From Euglena gracilis (Eukaryota; Euglenida; Euglenophyceae; Euglenales), in contig CP154955.1 in NCBI GenBank assembly GCA_039621445.1, positions 22,061,823 to 22,125,822 of the forward strand: 64,000 nucleotides of DNA. Reading direction: 5' to 3'. The number at the start of each line of letters is the position of its first letter. The first letter of the stretch is position 1. Both the position numbers and the translations under genes were made by a program. The notes beneath the pieces were generated by a model. It was not told where the DNA came from and did no database searches. It worked only from the letters and a program-made list of their open reading frames with translations. Shown here piece by piece: positions 52,441 to 64,000 of the stretch.

Positions 52441-55400
52441 ATGGAAGTTAATGCGTGCACCGCCATTCACACCGAATTAAATTCCTCGTCCGAGGTCTCA
52501 TCACCCTCCCTGCCCGAAGCCGGGCTGTCCTCCTCCAACCAAGACGACTGTTTGTCGGCCGGAGTAGTAACCACGGTCTTCGCGGCGCTTACCGCGATTT
52601 CCGTCGCCGGTCCGGAGGGAAGGTGATCTGGGACACTTGGATGAGTGGTGGTCCTTTGACCAGCAATGTGAACAACGGGATTTGTGGCGGGATTCCGCAT
52701 GACGGGGAGAACGTTCTGCTGTGGAACCGTCGTGGTCAACAGGTTTCCTGTCGACCGTGACTGGTGTACTGGTGTTTCCCTGGTGACTCTCGCGAAGAGG
52801 ATGATCCACTTTGCGAAAGAGATCATGAAGAATCACGATTAAGATCCCTTTTTCGGGTAGAGGGACCAGGTGACCGACCGCGAGGGGGACGGGTTTCCCC
52901 ACAATCACGTGACGGTGACTTGGGTCTACTACCGCCTAATCAGTTCTCCGAAGACGTGGAAGCACCCGATTGACGCGAAAACCTCGAGGAACCCGATCCC
53001 TGTGAGGAGGTGGAGCTCCGCTTGGACTCTAAATACGCTTTCATGCATCGGGATTCGTGCATTCCCGATACATGAGACAAGATTTGTTGGCCAAGACACA
53101 GTTATTCCGTGCCTTTGTCCGAAGAACGTTGCTTATGCGTTTTCGATCCCGTGGTGGATGATCTTGGTATTGTGAATGATTTCTGCAACGCATTAACCAC
53201 ACCCGCAGGGATCCCGCTGTAGGATGCGTTTGAAAAGCAGACTCTATTTTTCCCAAAACTTGTCTGAGCTTGAGCTGTTTTGACACATAATTCCAACGTT
53301 TGGCAAGAGTCAACTCATGCCTCGCATACTCCTTGCAATGGATATCCTTCACGAGGGATGGTGTGAAATGTGTCAAAAGTGCATCGAATTGTTCGCGCAT
53401 TTGCTTCTCGCTAAGTTCATCAACTTCGGAAGCAAGTGCTAATCCTTTGTTACTCTCAAAGGTCAATGGATTTCTATTTGGGATCCGTTGGCGCCCTTTG
53501 TCGCCATTTCTTTTCCAGGGTAATCCTGGTGACCCGGCTTGAGTTGGTTGAAGCGTATTGCTCAACCAGGTCGTCAAATGATACGCGCATTACGTATGAC
53601 AAGTTGCTGCTCTCTCCTCCCTTGGTAGGCAATCGGGTCCCTTGAGTGGCCAATATTAATCCCAGTCCCGAAAAAACCGTTTCCGCGTTGTTGGATCCCC
53701 GTCCCGTTGGAGCTTCACCTTGTTCGCGATGGTGATGGCGCCCTATAGAAGTCTTCCCGAGTATCCCGTTGACCTTCGGTGGTATTCAAGGTGTGTGGGT
53801 CCGTGTAATTCCTAACACCAAAGACATTTCGTCGCAGGATTTTCTGCTTTAAGTGTAAACTGTGCAGGATTTCCCGCACCAAGTGCAGGGTTGGCAGGAT
53901 TTTCCTGTGGTAAACGCGAGAAATGTGGCGAAATTGTCCCAGCGGGGCCGGTTTCATCTGGCACTCCAGAATCCATTGGTGGTTGGTAGAATTGAGAATG
54001 CGACGGGTGACCAGTACCAGGTGTGGGGTGTTCGCTCATTCCTCGTACAAGGTTGGAATGTTGAGTTTCTTGGTGGATACTCAAATTTTAGAGCAGTGGA
54101 TCAACTTCTTCATCGGAAATGTCCTCCCCAAAGTGGGTTTGTGGTGTGGGCAGGTGCAAAGGTGGTACAGTTCACGTTTTTGCTGGTGGTTGTACCAAAT
54201 TTGTGGTGGATGTAGGGATTCCGACTCCAGAGAGGGAACTTTGAGAACGCAATTACGGGACATTTGGAATACCAACCGAGGCAGTTACCGCGTTGGTCGG
54301 TGGCACAACCGGTACCGGAGTGGACATATTATCCAAACTCGCGGACAATTCATGCACCGTTTCTTCCAAATGTTCCACCAACTGGAGTTGGCCGCAAATA
54401 CGGTCAACCTCAGTCTCCAAATGCCTAATGTGTTTGCGGTAAAAGGAAAAATCCTCCAAGTGTGGCAAATTTTCAGAAACCAAGTGGAGGTCTTTGACAA
54501 GCTTTCCTTGAGACTCCTCTACATTCTGGAGTTGAACCGCAAGCGCTTTTATGACATTTGAAATAAATTGCAATTGGTGTGATGTCTTGGTGGGGTTTTC
54601 CGTTGTGGTGCGCGAATTTTCCGCGGTTGGTTTTTTCAGCAACGCAGAAATTTGTCCATCCAACCGTGAAGTTCTCGTCTTGCCTGGATCGGGCATTCTG
54701 ATTCACAGACTCCTCAAGTTGAATCAAACTCGTCCAAAATGCTTGCAAGGTTTGGTTGTTGTCACCAAGCATTTTGTCAAAAAACGTGCGAAATTCCGGT
54801 GGCTCGGATATCCGAGCGCGCGAAACATTGGGTAGTGAGCGCATTCTGCTGATGTTGTGGACAACAAGGCACAACCGGTTTGCAATTCCCCAGTAGCGGC
54901 TTGAATACCACTAATGTCGGGAATTCGCTTGGAAAGTGCGGTAACATGCTCCTGCAAACCGACAACGGTCTCATTAATACCGCCAATGTCCGTTTGCAAT
55001 TGTTGCTGTGTGAAATCCAACCATTGTGCGCAATCCGCGATTTTCGCGCTCAGGGAGGTAAGTCAATCCTGATTTGCGGCACAATGGCAGGATTTCTGCT
55101 CCAAGTGTAGGATTCCTTCCTCCAAAAGCTGAATTTGCGTGCGGGAAACAAAACTATCGTGCACTTTTTCTTGAAAGTGCTTTATTTTTTTGTCTTCCGA
55201 GCATAGATGCAAAATCCGTTGTCGGGCTTCTTGGAAAGAAGTGGTGAGTGTGGCAAAACGCTCAATCACGACAATATTACCGATTTCTGGCTTTTTGGGG
55301 GTGTCATTTTGAGCTTGTAACTGTTGCAGCAATTGCAGTACCGGTTTTGAACAAGATTCCAGTTTGGCAAAAAGATGGCTCATACCATCTTGCACATGCA

Positions 55401-56127
55401 GAAACACTGGAGTCATTCTGCGTTTCTGCGTCATACAGTGTTTCACTGCTTTGTTAGAAATGTTATGGAAAACGGATGCGCGAAGTACTGTCAACACTTT
55501 CTCGAAAATGCTGAAGGTCTTTCCCCGAATTTTCTAAATTGTGTTGTCAATATTTGCCGATGTGATTGTCCTCATCAAACTGCATGGTTGCGCATTCCGC
55601 AACACATTGGTGGAGATGCAAAATTTGCTTGCTCAGCAGTTGATCTGCCAGAAGTTGACCGACAATTCGGTAAAAAAAACCGGGTCTGAGGTTTTCCCTC
55701 AAATCATCACCATAGTCCTCCACAACACAAAACGGCACCAGAGATTTCCGGCACCACTACACGCATATCTGGATTACATGGCAATGCAGGGAAAACCGCA
55801 GTTTCCGCGGGTAATCCCGTCAATGCTCATTTCTGTGGGTGGTGGGATTTGATGGGGGGGGGGTTGGGAAAACACAGTGTTTCCACTGAGTTGCACTCCA
55901 AAAGGCCCGCCGGCGCTTCCGCCGGGGATCTTTTGGGTGTGAACGGGGCAAATGTCACACATACTTCATCTTGTTCGTGGGTAACATTGGCAACCAAGTG
56001 TGCTTGGGCAAGGGGTTCATCCCCGCATCAAAGATGGGTGTATCGGGATGGAGGAAGGCATTTTGCAACCTACATCCCGGACAACCAATGACATTGATGA
56101 TGATGAAAGCTCATCACCCCCTCGCAA
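52441..56127 (-). pseudogene. gag of copy E, decayed
   Basis: Fragments in several frames: coiled coil (54253-55497), WEEVLHDLSASLDNMSTPVP-like block at about 54300-54350, capsid region at 53041-53960 with FVRDWD-type block lost, and a second-knuckle remnant CSHCWSKDHHSSKCPRS at about 52500. It is closest to copy A in the coiled-coil part. At 56127 it stops about 50 residues after the gag start region, at the satellite block. Confidence 0.85.
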
Positions 56128-58637
56128 TGCGATTTCGGCCGAAAATCACCGAAAAATGGCGTTCGCTGGGACGTCCGTTACCAACGTGCTATTTTGCGCC
56201 TTCCGGGCGGTAACTGCTGCGTTTTCCGCATGCCCGCCGCGGGCAAAATTGCGCCTGTCCGCCCGGCGCCCTTCGCAACAGTCAGGTAAAGGATCGCCGA
56301 CCTCCAGCCGGGGCGGAGCGCTCGTTTTTGGAGCGCTGGCGCGTCCGATTTCGGCCGAAAATCACCGAAAAATGGCGTTCGTTGGGGCGTCCGTTACCAA
56401 AGTGCTATTTTGGGCCTCCCGGGCGGTAACTGCTGCGTTCTCCGCACGCCCGCCGCGGGCAAAATTGCGCCTGTTCGCCCGGCGCCCTTCGCAACAGTCA
56501 GGTAAAGGATCGCCGACCTCTAGCCGGGGCGGAGAGCTCGTTTTTGGAGCGCCGGCGCGTCCGATTTCGGCCGAAAATCACCGAAAAACGGCCTTCGTTG
56601 GGGCGTCCGTTACCAAAGTGCTATTTTGCGCCTCCCGGGCGGTAACTGCTGCGTTTTCCGCACGCCCGCCGCGGGCAAAATTTCGCCTGTCCGCCCGGCG
56701 CCCTTCGCAACAGTCAGGTAAAGGATCGCCGACATGTAGCCGGGGCGGAGCGCTCGTTTTTGGAGCGCCGGCGCGTCCGATTTCGGCCGAAAATCACCGA
56801 AAAATGGCGTTCGCTGGGACGTCCGTTACCAACGTGCTATTTTGCACCTCCCGGCGGTAACTGTTGCGTTTTCCGCACGCCCGCCGCGGGCAAAATTGCG
56901 CCTGTCCGCCCGGCGCCCTTCGCAACAGTCAGGTAAAGGATCGCCGACCTCTAGCCGGGGCGGAGCGCTTTGTTTTTGGAGCGCCGGCGCGTCCGATTTC
57001 GGCCGAAAATCGCCGAAAAAAGGCGTTCGTTGGGGCGTCCGTTACCAACGTGCTATTTTGCGCCTCCCGGGCGGTAACTGCTGCGTTTTCCGCACGCCGG
57101 CCGCGGGCAAAATTGCGCCTGTCCGCCCGGCGCCCTTCGCAACAGTCAGATAAAGGATCGCCCACCTCTAGCCGGGGCGGAGCGCTCGTTTTTGGATCGC
57201 CGGCGCGTCCAATTTCGGCCGAAAATCACTGACAATGGCGTTCGCTGGGACGTCCGTTACCAACGTGCTATTTTGCGCCTCCCGGGCGGTAACTGCTGCG
57301 TTTTCCGCACGCCCGCCGCGGGCAAAGTTGCGCCTGTGCGCCCGGCGCTCTTCGCAACAGTCAGGTAAAGGATCGCCGACCTCTAGCCGGGGCGGAGCGC
57401 TCGTTTTTGGAGCGCCGGCGCGTCCGATTTCGGCCGAAAATCACCGAAACATTGCGTTCGCTGGGACGTCCGTTACCAACGTGCTATTTTGCGCCTCCCG
57501 GGCGGTAACTGCTGTGTTTCCCGCACGCCCGCCGCGAGAAAAATTGCGCCTGTCCGCCCGGCGCCCTCCGCAACAGTCAGGTAAAGGATCGCCGACCTCT
57601 AGCCGGGGCGGAGCGCTCGTTTTTGGAGCGCCGGCGCGTCCGATTTCGGCCGAAAATCACCGAAAAATGGCGCTCGCTGGGACGTCCGTTACCAAAGTGC
57701 TATTTTGCGCCTCCGGGGCGGTAACTACTGCGTTTCCCGCACGCCCGCCGCGGGCAAAATTGCGCCTGTCCGCCCGGCGCCCTTCGCAACAGTCAGGTGA
57801 AGGATAGCCGACCTCTAGCCGGGGCGGAGCGCTCGTTTTTGGAGCGCCGGCGTGTCCGATTCTGGCCGAAAATCACCGAAAAATGAAAAATGGCGTTCGC
57901 TGGGACGTCCGTTCCCAACGTGCTATTTTGCGCCTCCCGGGCGGTAACTGCTGCGTTTTCCGCACGCCCGCGGGCAAAATTGCGCCTGTCCGCCCGGCGC
58001 CCTTCGCAACAGTCGGGTAAAGGATCACCTACCTCTAGCCGGGGCGGAGCGCTCGTTTTTGGACCGCCGGCGCGTCCAATTTTGGTCGAAAATCACCGAA
58101 AAATGGCGTTCGCTGGGGCGTCCGTTACCAACGTGCTATTATACGCCTCCCGGGCGGTAACTGCTGCCTTTTCCGCACGCCCGCCGCGGGCAAAATTGCG
58201 CCTGTCCGCCCGGCGCCCTTCGCAACAGTCAGGTAAAGGATCGCCGACCTCTAGCCGGGGCGGAGCGCTCGCTTTTGGAGCGCCGGCGCGTCCGATTTCG
58301 GCCGAAAATCACTGAAAAACGGCGTTCGCTGGGACGTCCGTTACAAAAGTGCTATTTTGCGCCTCCCGGGCGGTAACTGCTGCGTTTTCCGCACGTCCGC
58401 CGCGGGAAAAATTGCGCCTGTCCCCCCGGCGCCCTTCGCAACAGTCAGGTAAAGGATCGCCGACCTCTAGCCGGGGCGGAGCGCTCGTTTTTGGAGCGCC
58501 GGCGCGTCCGATTTGGGCCGAAAATCACCGAAAAATGGCGTTCGCTGGGGCGTCCGTTACCAACGTGCTATTCTGCGCCTCCCGGGCGGTAACTGCTGCG
58601 TTTTCCGCACGCCCGCCGCGGGCAAAATTGCGCTTGT
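56128..58637 (+). repeat. 216-bp satellite array 2, inserted in gag of copy E
   Basis: About 11.6 units of the same 216-bp satellite as 1-8030, same strand as the main part of that array. Most units are of the GCTGGGACG/AACGTGC type. The left junction is CTCGCAA|TG then CGATTTCGG; the right is GCGCTTGT|GCAACAAC. GCAA occurs at both ends (56124-56127 and 58638-58641), and the flanks together rebuild a continuous gag. Confidence 0.95.
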
Positions 58638-58656
58638 GCAACAACAAAGCCGTTTC
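58638..58656 (-). pseudogene. gag scrap of copy E beyond the satellite
   Basis: GCAACAACAAAGCCGTTTC aligns to GCAACAATAAAGGCGTTTC in copy A (about 10890), the bases that would follow the gag sequence at 56127. It is then cut by the LTR at 58657. Confidence 0.7.
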
Positions 58657-58963
58657 AGTGTCCGTCTGATTCCCAATTCCCCTTTCCCAATTCCCAAAAG
58701 CCTTCGCTTTTGCCTTGGCGCACCTACTTGGGAACTGAAAATCAGAGTAACAGGAAATACCTTTTCACACTTCCCAAGAAGCAAAGCACAGAGCAATGCA
58801 GGGAGGACGGACTGGATAACCAAGTCCGGTCCGGAGAAAAGGAAAGACAAATAGAGTAACACCTGTGGAGAGAGAAGGGGCACCCATTAGGAGATCCTAA
58901 TAGGATCTGCTTCCATCCTAACTTCCTCAACGGAAGGGGACAGAAGCATACGCCTGGTACACA
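58657..58963 (-). mobile_element. 3' LTR of copy F
   Basis: 307 bp from GGTACACA (at 58963) to AGTGTCCG (at 58657; one change from AGTGTACG). The polypurine-tract side starts at 58964. It is inserted in the gag scrap of copy E. Confidence 0.85.
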
Positions 58964-59818
58964 TCCCCCTCGCAGGGCTATGCCCGATTTCTCCTTTGGA
59001 CCAGGCATTCTGGCCACAGGGATTTCAGACACAGACCTGGTCTGTGGGAGGTGCACCCTGGCGCATCCACAGGGGCCCTTTCCGTCGCACAGGGGTCCAC
59101 TCAAAAGGGGGGGCGGAAAGGAGGGGACCCTAAAAGCCCAAAACGCGCAAAATGGTTTCACCTATTCTGCGGTGGCTTATGGGTATATAGTATATTATAG
59201 CCCACTGGGGAAAATGGGGCTGGCAGGTTTCCTTGCCAAGCAAACCCATCCACCCAGTTTGGGTGTGCCCAAGGCACTTGGGGTTGGGTCCATGGGCATT
59301 CCAGGAAAACCCATGGGGAGGGTGTGAAGGAGGGGGCCTCTGACCAGTCAAACCTGGGCAGGGCGCATGGCCAGTCAAACCTGACCACGCAAAAGGAAAT
59401 CCTACTCTACAAAACCAACTGCCGGCGACAGCATTTGCCCGCGGGGGGAAAGTAGACTGGAGTGTGGGGTTGGCTAGGCCAGAAAAGTTGTGCTGTCTGG
59501 CAGCCTTAAGGCCTCAAACGGCCGAAAAGAAAACAAAGGGAAAGGAAAAGAGGCCGTCGGCCCTGTGAGCTGCGTGTCGCACGCCCGCGAGGGGGGAGAG
59601 GTGAGAGGGGTGTGCATGCATGCGCAAGGAATCCTGCACATGGCAGCATCCCGGTGGGAACTTACTAGCGGTGAATACCGCAAAGGGTCTTCGAAGGGGT
59701 TGTTCGGGCGAAAACCCAAACAGGGTGTCAGGCGAAAACCTGACGAGGGTGCTGAAAGACGCCGCATTGGCGCTCACAGACACCTCACCTGCCGTTATCG
59801 GCTGGACGTTCGCGCAAC
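58964..59818 (-). other. 3' untranslated region of copy F
   Basis: Collinear with 35100-35963 in copy B, including the TATATAGTATATTATAG stretch (about 59184) and the end of the accessory ORF 3 region. No separate gene. Confidence 0.75.
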
Positions 59819-62800
59819 TCACGCCAGTAGTCGTGTTGGAGGTCCCCTAATGGGTCCTAAACCAACTCCAGTTTGTCGTGGGGAACGCGGCGGAGCTGAT
59901 TCACTCCGAATGGTGTTGAGCTCCGGATCGTTGACATCAAAGGTAGGGGTCAACCAGTCTTTGATCCAATTATCCGGCAGCTTCTCCCTAGTACGTTCAG
60001 CATGATGCTGAAGATACCGTTGGAGCTGCTCCCAGAAAACTCTAGGCAGCATCACCGGCCAGATGATGTAATTCATCCGGGGGTGATTCGCAGGCACCTG
60101 CGGGGGCATCCCCGGAGTCTGCTTGAAGTTGATGTCATACATCCACCTCGCTGTCCGAGCTCTGGCGGTATGGGGCCGTAATACAGCCGCCAACCAACCT
60201 CTGAAGTCCACCAAATCTTGTTCTTCAGGAGGCCACAGTGGCAAGGCGTATCCGCCATGCTGACGCTTGGAGAACAGGGGGTAAACTTGTGTCTCCCAGT
60301 CGCCATCAGTCCAGAGGTAAGGCATTCTTACCTTGGCGTGTTCCTCGACGGCGAGGCGCATTGCCCCTGCGTCGATCTGGAACTCACGGGCCATTCCCGT
60401 GTGGCGGTAGCTTTCTACCTTTCGAAAGTCGGTGTGCTTCAGGTGGCCTTCCACCTGCTTGTACTCCTTCTTCCACTTCTCCAGTGTCTCCCAGTGCTGG
60501 GGGAACATGGTGGTGACTGCTCCATCAGCAGTCCGCACGAACTTGGCTCCTATACAGTTGATGCACAAGGCAGGGATATCCCTGTCGTGAGCATTCTCAC
60601 TGTAGGAGTAGTTCAAGCTGTGCTTCCACGCGTTCAGGCACTCGCCACATACGAGCGCCACACAGTTCGGCACATATGCCCTGTGATGGAACCACGAGGA
60701 TTGCACCTGCCGCATTAGTTGTGCTGCACACGGTGGCACACGGTGCACGTCCAGGCAAAGGACGTGCCGTGCTGGAAATTCAACACGCAGTCCTCACCAA
60801 AGTACTGTGCCAGTACTCTGGGTGAGCGCCTATTCCAAAATGTCCAGGTATGTTCCGGGACATAGTGGAAAGGTTCTCCTCGGACGAAGAGGGGCTGAAT
60901 CCATTGATTCAGTGACCCTTTCTGGTGCCTAATAGCAGCCAGTTTCTTCGTCCTCTCTCTTCCACGGTGCCTAGTCTGGTCAGGATATCCTGAGTCCAGA
61001 GCTGGGCATCCGCAGACACAGGAGGTGAAGCAGGTTCATCCTGCTCCTCATCCGTCGATAGGGCGGAAGATTGGGCCTGTCGACCACGAGCCTTACCTTT
61101 CGGTTTGCTCTGGCCGTACCCGGACGACGCAACGGCGGAATAGTCGTGCATTGTCGTAGGGCCTTTTGGCTGTCCGCCAGTCTGGCCTCCAGCACCACCT
61201 TTCGGTGGTGGTTTCCCATCACCGCCTTTGGCAGGGGGCTTACAGGGTGCAGCACCCGGTTTGCCTCCTTTCGGCTTCGCACTCCCGGAATCAGGAGGCG
61301 ATGGTGAGTAGACGTTTGTCGTCTGGGCGAAGCGGGAATACTGACCGCTGGGTCGCGCATGACGCTCCGAGGGGTTGGCACTCGTTCCTGGGGTTGTTCA
61401 GCCGGCCGTCGTCGAGCAGGTTCATCCTGTCCGACGAGGCGTGGCACTGTGGTCGTCACCGGAATCGGTGCTTCCACATGCGCTGGCACTCCCAGAAACT
61501 CTGCCATTGTCCTCGGGACGGCAGGGACCCTGCACGGTGTCGGTGGTCGTGGGGGTATCTCCTCACTTCCATTTCGACATCCTGTCTAGGAGGTTGATCC
61601 TCCACAACCGCTGGCGCAGGTGCTACGGGAGGTTGATCCTCCGATGTAGCTGGTGTGACAGATGGCTCTGTCGGCTGGGGTTCATCCCCTGATGGTGGTT
61701 GCACTGCTGCCAGAGATGGGGGTGCGGAGACACCGACATCCGGCGTCTCCACGACCTCAGCGGCGGAGCTTGATGCTGCTGCGCCTCCACCTCGTGGCGT
61801 TAGTGCAGCAGCCACGGCAGTAATGCCGGTGACTACGGCGCCGAGCACACGGCCTCCTAACGAGGTGCGTGCTGTGGGACTGGCAGGTGCTTCGAGGATA
61901 TCCTCGACGACCATACCAGTCACCTCGGCTGGAGGCTCAGCCGTTGGAACAGGCGTAGCAGCCACAGGTATATCCCCGGCGGGTGCTTCGTCTGGCCCAG
62001 GCTGTGCCAGAGTAGGCAGAGCAGCGTAGAGGATATCCTCCACGTTCTCACCTTCCTCCTCAGGAAGTTCCTGGTCTCCACCTACCGGTGGACAGACAGG
62101 AGACGCCGCGGGGGCAGGGGAAACCGATCGTTCCCCTGCCGCCCGCGGGGCAGAGACAAATGATACAGCCGTTCCTGTCGGAGACGGCGGCGCTGCCTCC
62201 AGAATGGTGACGGAGGGACTGCGGTCGCGTTCCTCCCGCCGCGGAATCGCGGTGGTGGAAGCGACTGACGCCTCATGTCTCCTTCGCGCCAGAGGTTCAT
62301 CCTCTGGGGCGATGAAGGCGCGCAGATCCTCGGGCGAACGAGGATCGTCGGGGTGCCATCGGCATCCCTGAGCGTCCGCCAGCCTGTAAAAGGCCAGCGT
62401 ACTGCTGCTGGCGCTGTTGGGCCAGGGTGGCGGCCATGATGGCTGCACCCAGGCGTTGGCAGGCCTGTTCGTGACCAGGAAGCCGCGGTAACGTGTGTCT
62501 TCCCAGACCTCGAAAAAGCTCTCCTCGAACTCCTGAACGTATGCCAGAATCGGCATACGCTGGTCGAGAATGGCCTTCGGGTGACACATCAGCAAGAGGA
62601 ATACCTCCCGGTCGAGGGTACCGCCAAACTGTCGCCGCAAATGTTCTTCCAGGCCGATATCAGCCAGGTACCAGTTGGGGCGCAGGTGGCCGAGAATACG
62701 ACGACGAGGACCCTCGATGGCGTCACCGTAATCCGGTGGCAGGCTTTCTATACCAGGCCTATCGTCCTGGGGGTCACGGAGATGTATATACACCTCCATG

Positions 62801-63452
62801 ACATAGGTGGTCCAGGCTCGCCACAAAACTGCTGCAGCATAAAAATACGCTGCTTGTGGACGCGGCGACTTTTGCCCTGGACATCCGGGGCGTCGCGGCA
62901 CACATGCATAAGCATGCGGCGTCCCATCTTCAGGCCCGGGTTATCCCGAGGCGGTAGAGGACTTCCGCGCACGCCGAATCCCCAGAAGTTGACAGGAAAT
63001 TCTTGCCGGCAGTACTTACAGCAGAGGTCATACCTCTGCGGGTAAGCCAGGGAAACACGCTTAACGCGGAAGGTGGAGCCGTAATGGCTCACCAGCCACA
63101 CCTGGAGGTTGCTGCACCACAACACCTCATTCAGGCGTTCGATGTCGGGGTGTAGTGGGTAGAATTCCCACTGCACGCCGAGGGGTCCGACTGTATGAAC
63201 ACAGTCGACGATTGTCTTCAGCCTTCGGGCCAACACACGCTGGTCCCGAAAACCCAACTGGTGCAGGTAACTGCGACCAGTGGAGTCGCTGAAGAGACCC
63301 CAGTTCTGGCAGGGGTATCCCAGCCAAAACCAGAGCTCCCAGAAACCTGGCTGGGCATCCAGCAAAGGTCTGCCACCTTCTCCTTCGAAGGCGTACAGAT
63401 CTATTCCATAATGGAATAGTCTGACTCTGTTCTCGGTGTGGCGTAATACCAC
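59819..63452 (-). pseudogene. accessory ORF 3 of copy F, frameshifted
   Basis: Pieces at 59819-60748, 60909-61507, 61456-62901 and 62748-63452 together cover the 1179-codon protein. The C-terminal Cys block CGECLNAWKHS and CINCIG is kept. The first CTVCHH block is interrupted by a frame break near 60720-60750. The frame continues through DNWIKDW, where copy B has a stop. At about 62820 a small indel breaks the frame. Confidence 0.82.
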
Positions 63453-63489
63453 ATCGATGACTGCTTGTGGAGGAGTGACGGGGCGGTTT

Positions 63490-64000
63490 CCTGCAACATG
63501 GTAATCATGCTACATTCGCCAGCCTTCGTCCTCCAGCTCCTCCTTGAACCTGAGCATATGCTCAAAGTCCGAGAGGACTTCTGCTGGTTCTTCTTCCTCC
63601 TCACGTACTGTTCCCTTACCTTTACCCTCACCCTTCCCTTGCCGGCCACGCCTTTGCAGTCTCCCTTGCCTTTGCCCTCGGCCTTGCCTGTGTCCTTTCC
63701 CGTCTGGCGAATACCAGAGGGTCGGGCGCTCGGTGCCGCCGGAGTCGGTTCGGTTCCTTCCCATTCCATCTCTGGGGAGGGACCTGGCCGACCCGCTGCA
63801 CGTCGCGGTGATGGCGTGGCTGGGCGTTGGCTAGGAGCCTGGCGTGGGCTTGGCTCGACGCAGGGGGTCGCGGCTCCTTCCATACCGGAGGGATTGGCGG
63901 TGGCATTGCGGCAACAGGACGGCTCATCGCCACCTGTGCCTCTGCCGGTGGTCGTCCAGCCGGGGTATCCTGGCTGGCTTCCACTTGCATTGCCACACCG
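63490..64000 (-). pseudogene. accessory ORF 2 of copy F, frameshifted
   Basis: The Lys/Gly tract (KGEGKGKGTVREEEEEPAEV) and the end SDFEHMLRFKEELEDEGWRM are kept. A frame break near 63640-63700 separates them from the Pro/Arg-rich N-terminal half. The start lies just inside or at the window edge. Confidence 0.72.

Larger units (their letters stand above)
51719..56127 (-). mobile_element. decayed gypsy copy E, interrupted by LTR and satellite
   Basis: Protease (51719-52191) and gag (52441-56127) on the minus strand, of the same subfamily as copy A at its 5' part. It is cut at 51719 by the LTR of copy D. A satellite block interrupts its gag at 56128, and a short scrap of gag resumes at 58642. 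Confidence 0.82.
58657..64000 (-). mobile_element. giant-family copy F, 3' half, running off the window
   Basis: 3' LTR, polypurine tract, 3' untranslated region, then accessory ORF 3 and most of ORF 2 on the minus strand. It matches 30900-36271 in inverted orientation with high but imperfect identity. Confidence 0.88.

Noticed and set aside
1-64000. Direct proof of a dinoflagellate genome, such as a spliced-leader relic
   Set aside because: I noticed no convincing spliced-leader sequence, so the organism call rests only on element style and composition.

Overview
This is eukaryotic nuclear DNA made almost entirely of repeats. I see no host gene that I can defend. It contains Ty3/gypsy-type LTR retrotransposons, one family with a C-terminal chromodomain. 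Their primer binding sites match the 3' end of the eukaryotic initiator tRNA-Met. They are interleaved with long GC-rich satellite arrays of 216-bp units. The Lys/Gly-rich tail after one gag, the large nested elements and the retroelement-borne methyltransferases fit a large algal or protist genome. A dinoflagellate is my best guess, but this is an inference and no single marker proves it.

Layout. 1-8030: satellite array (about 35 direct units, then about 2.3 inverted units) running into a minus-strand gag. 8031-11804: truncated minus-strand gypsy copy A (gag, leader, 415-bp LTR). 11805-19364: a plus-strand gypsy element with a long coiled-coil gag, a Pro/His/Ser-rich tract, a cytosine-C5 methyltransferase-like domain, a retropepsin and an RT. 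Its RT is cut off by an LTR. 19365-20087: 3' LTR and adjoining internal end of a minus-strand copy of the giant family. 20088-36271: a 16.2-kb plus-strand chromovirus-like element B (LTR, doubled primer site, gag, pol with a Dam-like domain, chromodomain, then three extra ORFs of 399, 162 and 1179 codons, polypurine tract, LTR). 36272-42540: old, diverged satellite-like DNA in changing orientation, with a 1.3-kb segment between 118-bp direct repeats that holds another Dam-like fragment. 42541-51718: minus-strand deletion derivative D of the giant family. 51719-56127: minus-strand decayed copy E. 56128-58637: a second 216-bp satellite block, inserted inside the gag of copy E. 58657-64000: minus-strand copy F, the 3' half of the giant family including the extra ORFs, running off the window.

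How it fits together. All LTRs share the ends TGTGTACC...GTACACT. One side carries a polypurine tract and the other a primer site, which lets each fragment be oriented. Copy D joins the gag-pol of B directly to the same 3' end that follows the extra ORFs in B and F, so gag-pol and the extra ORFs most likely belong to one family. The most interesting points are the two unrelated methyltransferase-like domains carried by retroelements, the large accessory ORF module, and the 216-bp satellite block flanked by GCAA inside a gag gene. Nearly every element is damaged: by frameshifts, by loss of catalytic residues, by a 294-bp protease-core deletion, or by truncation at another element.
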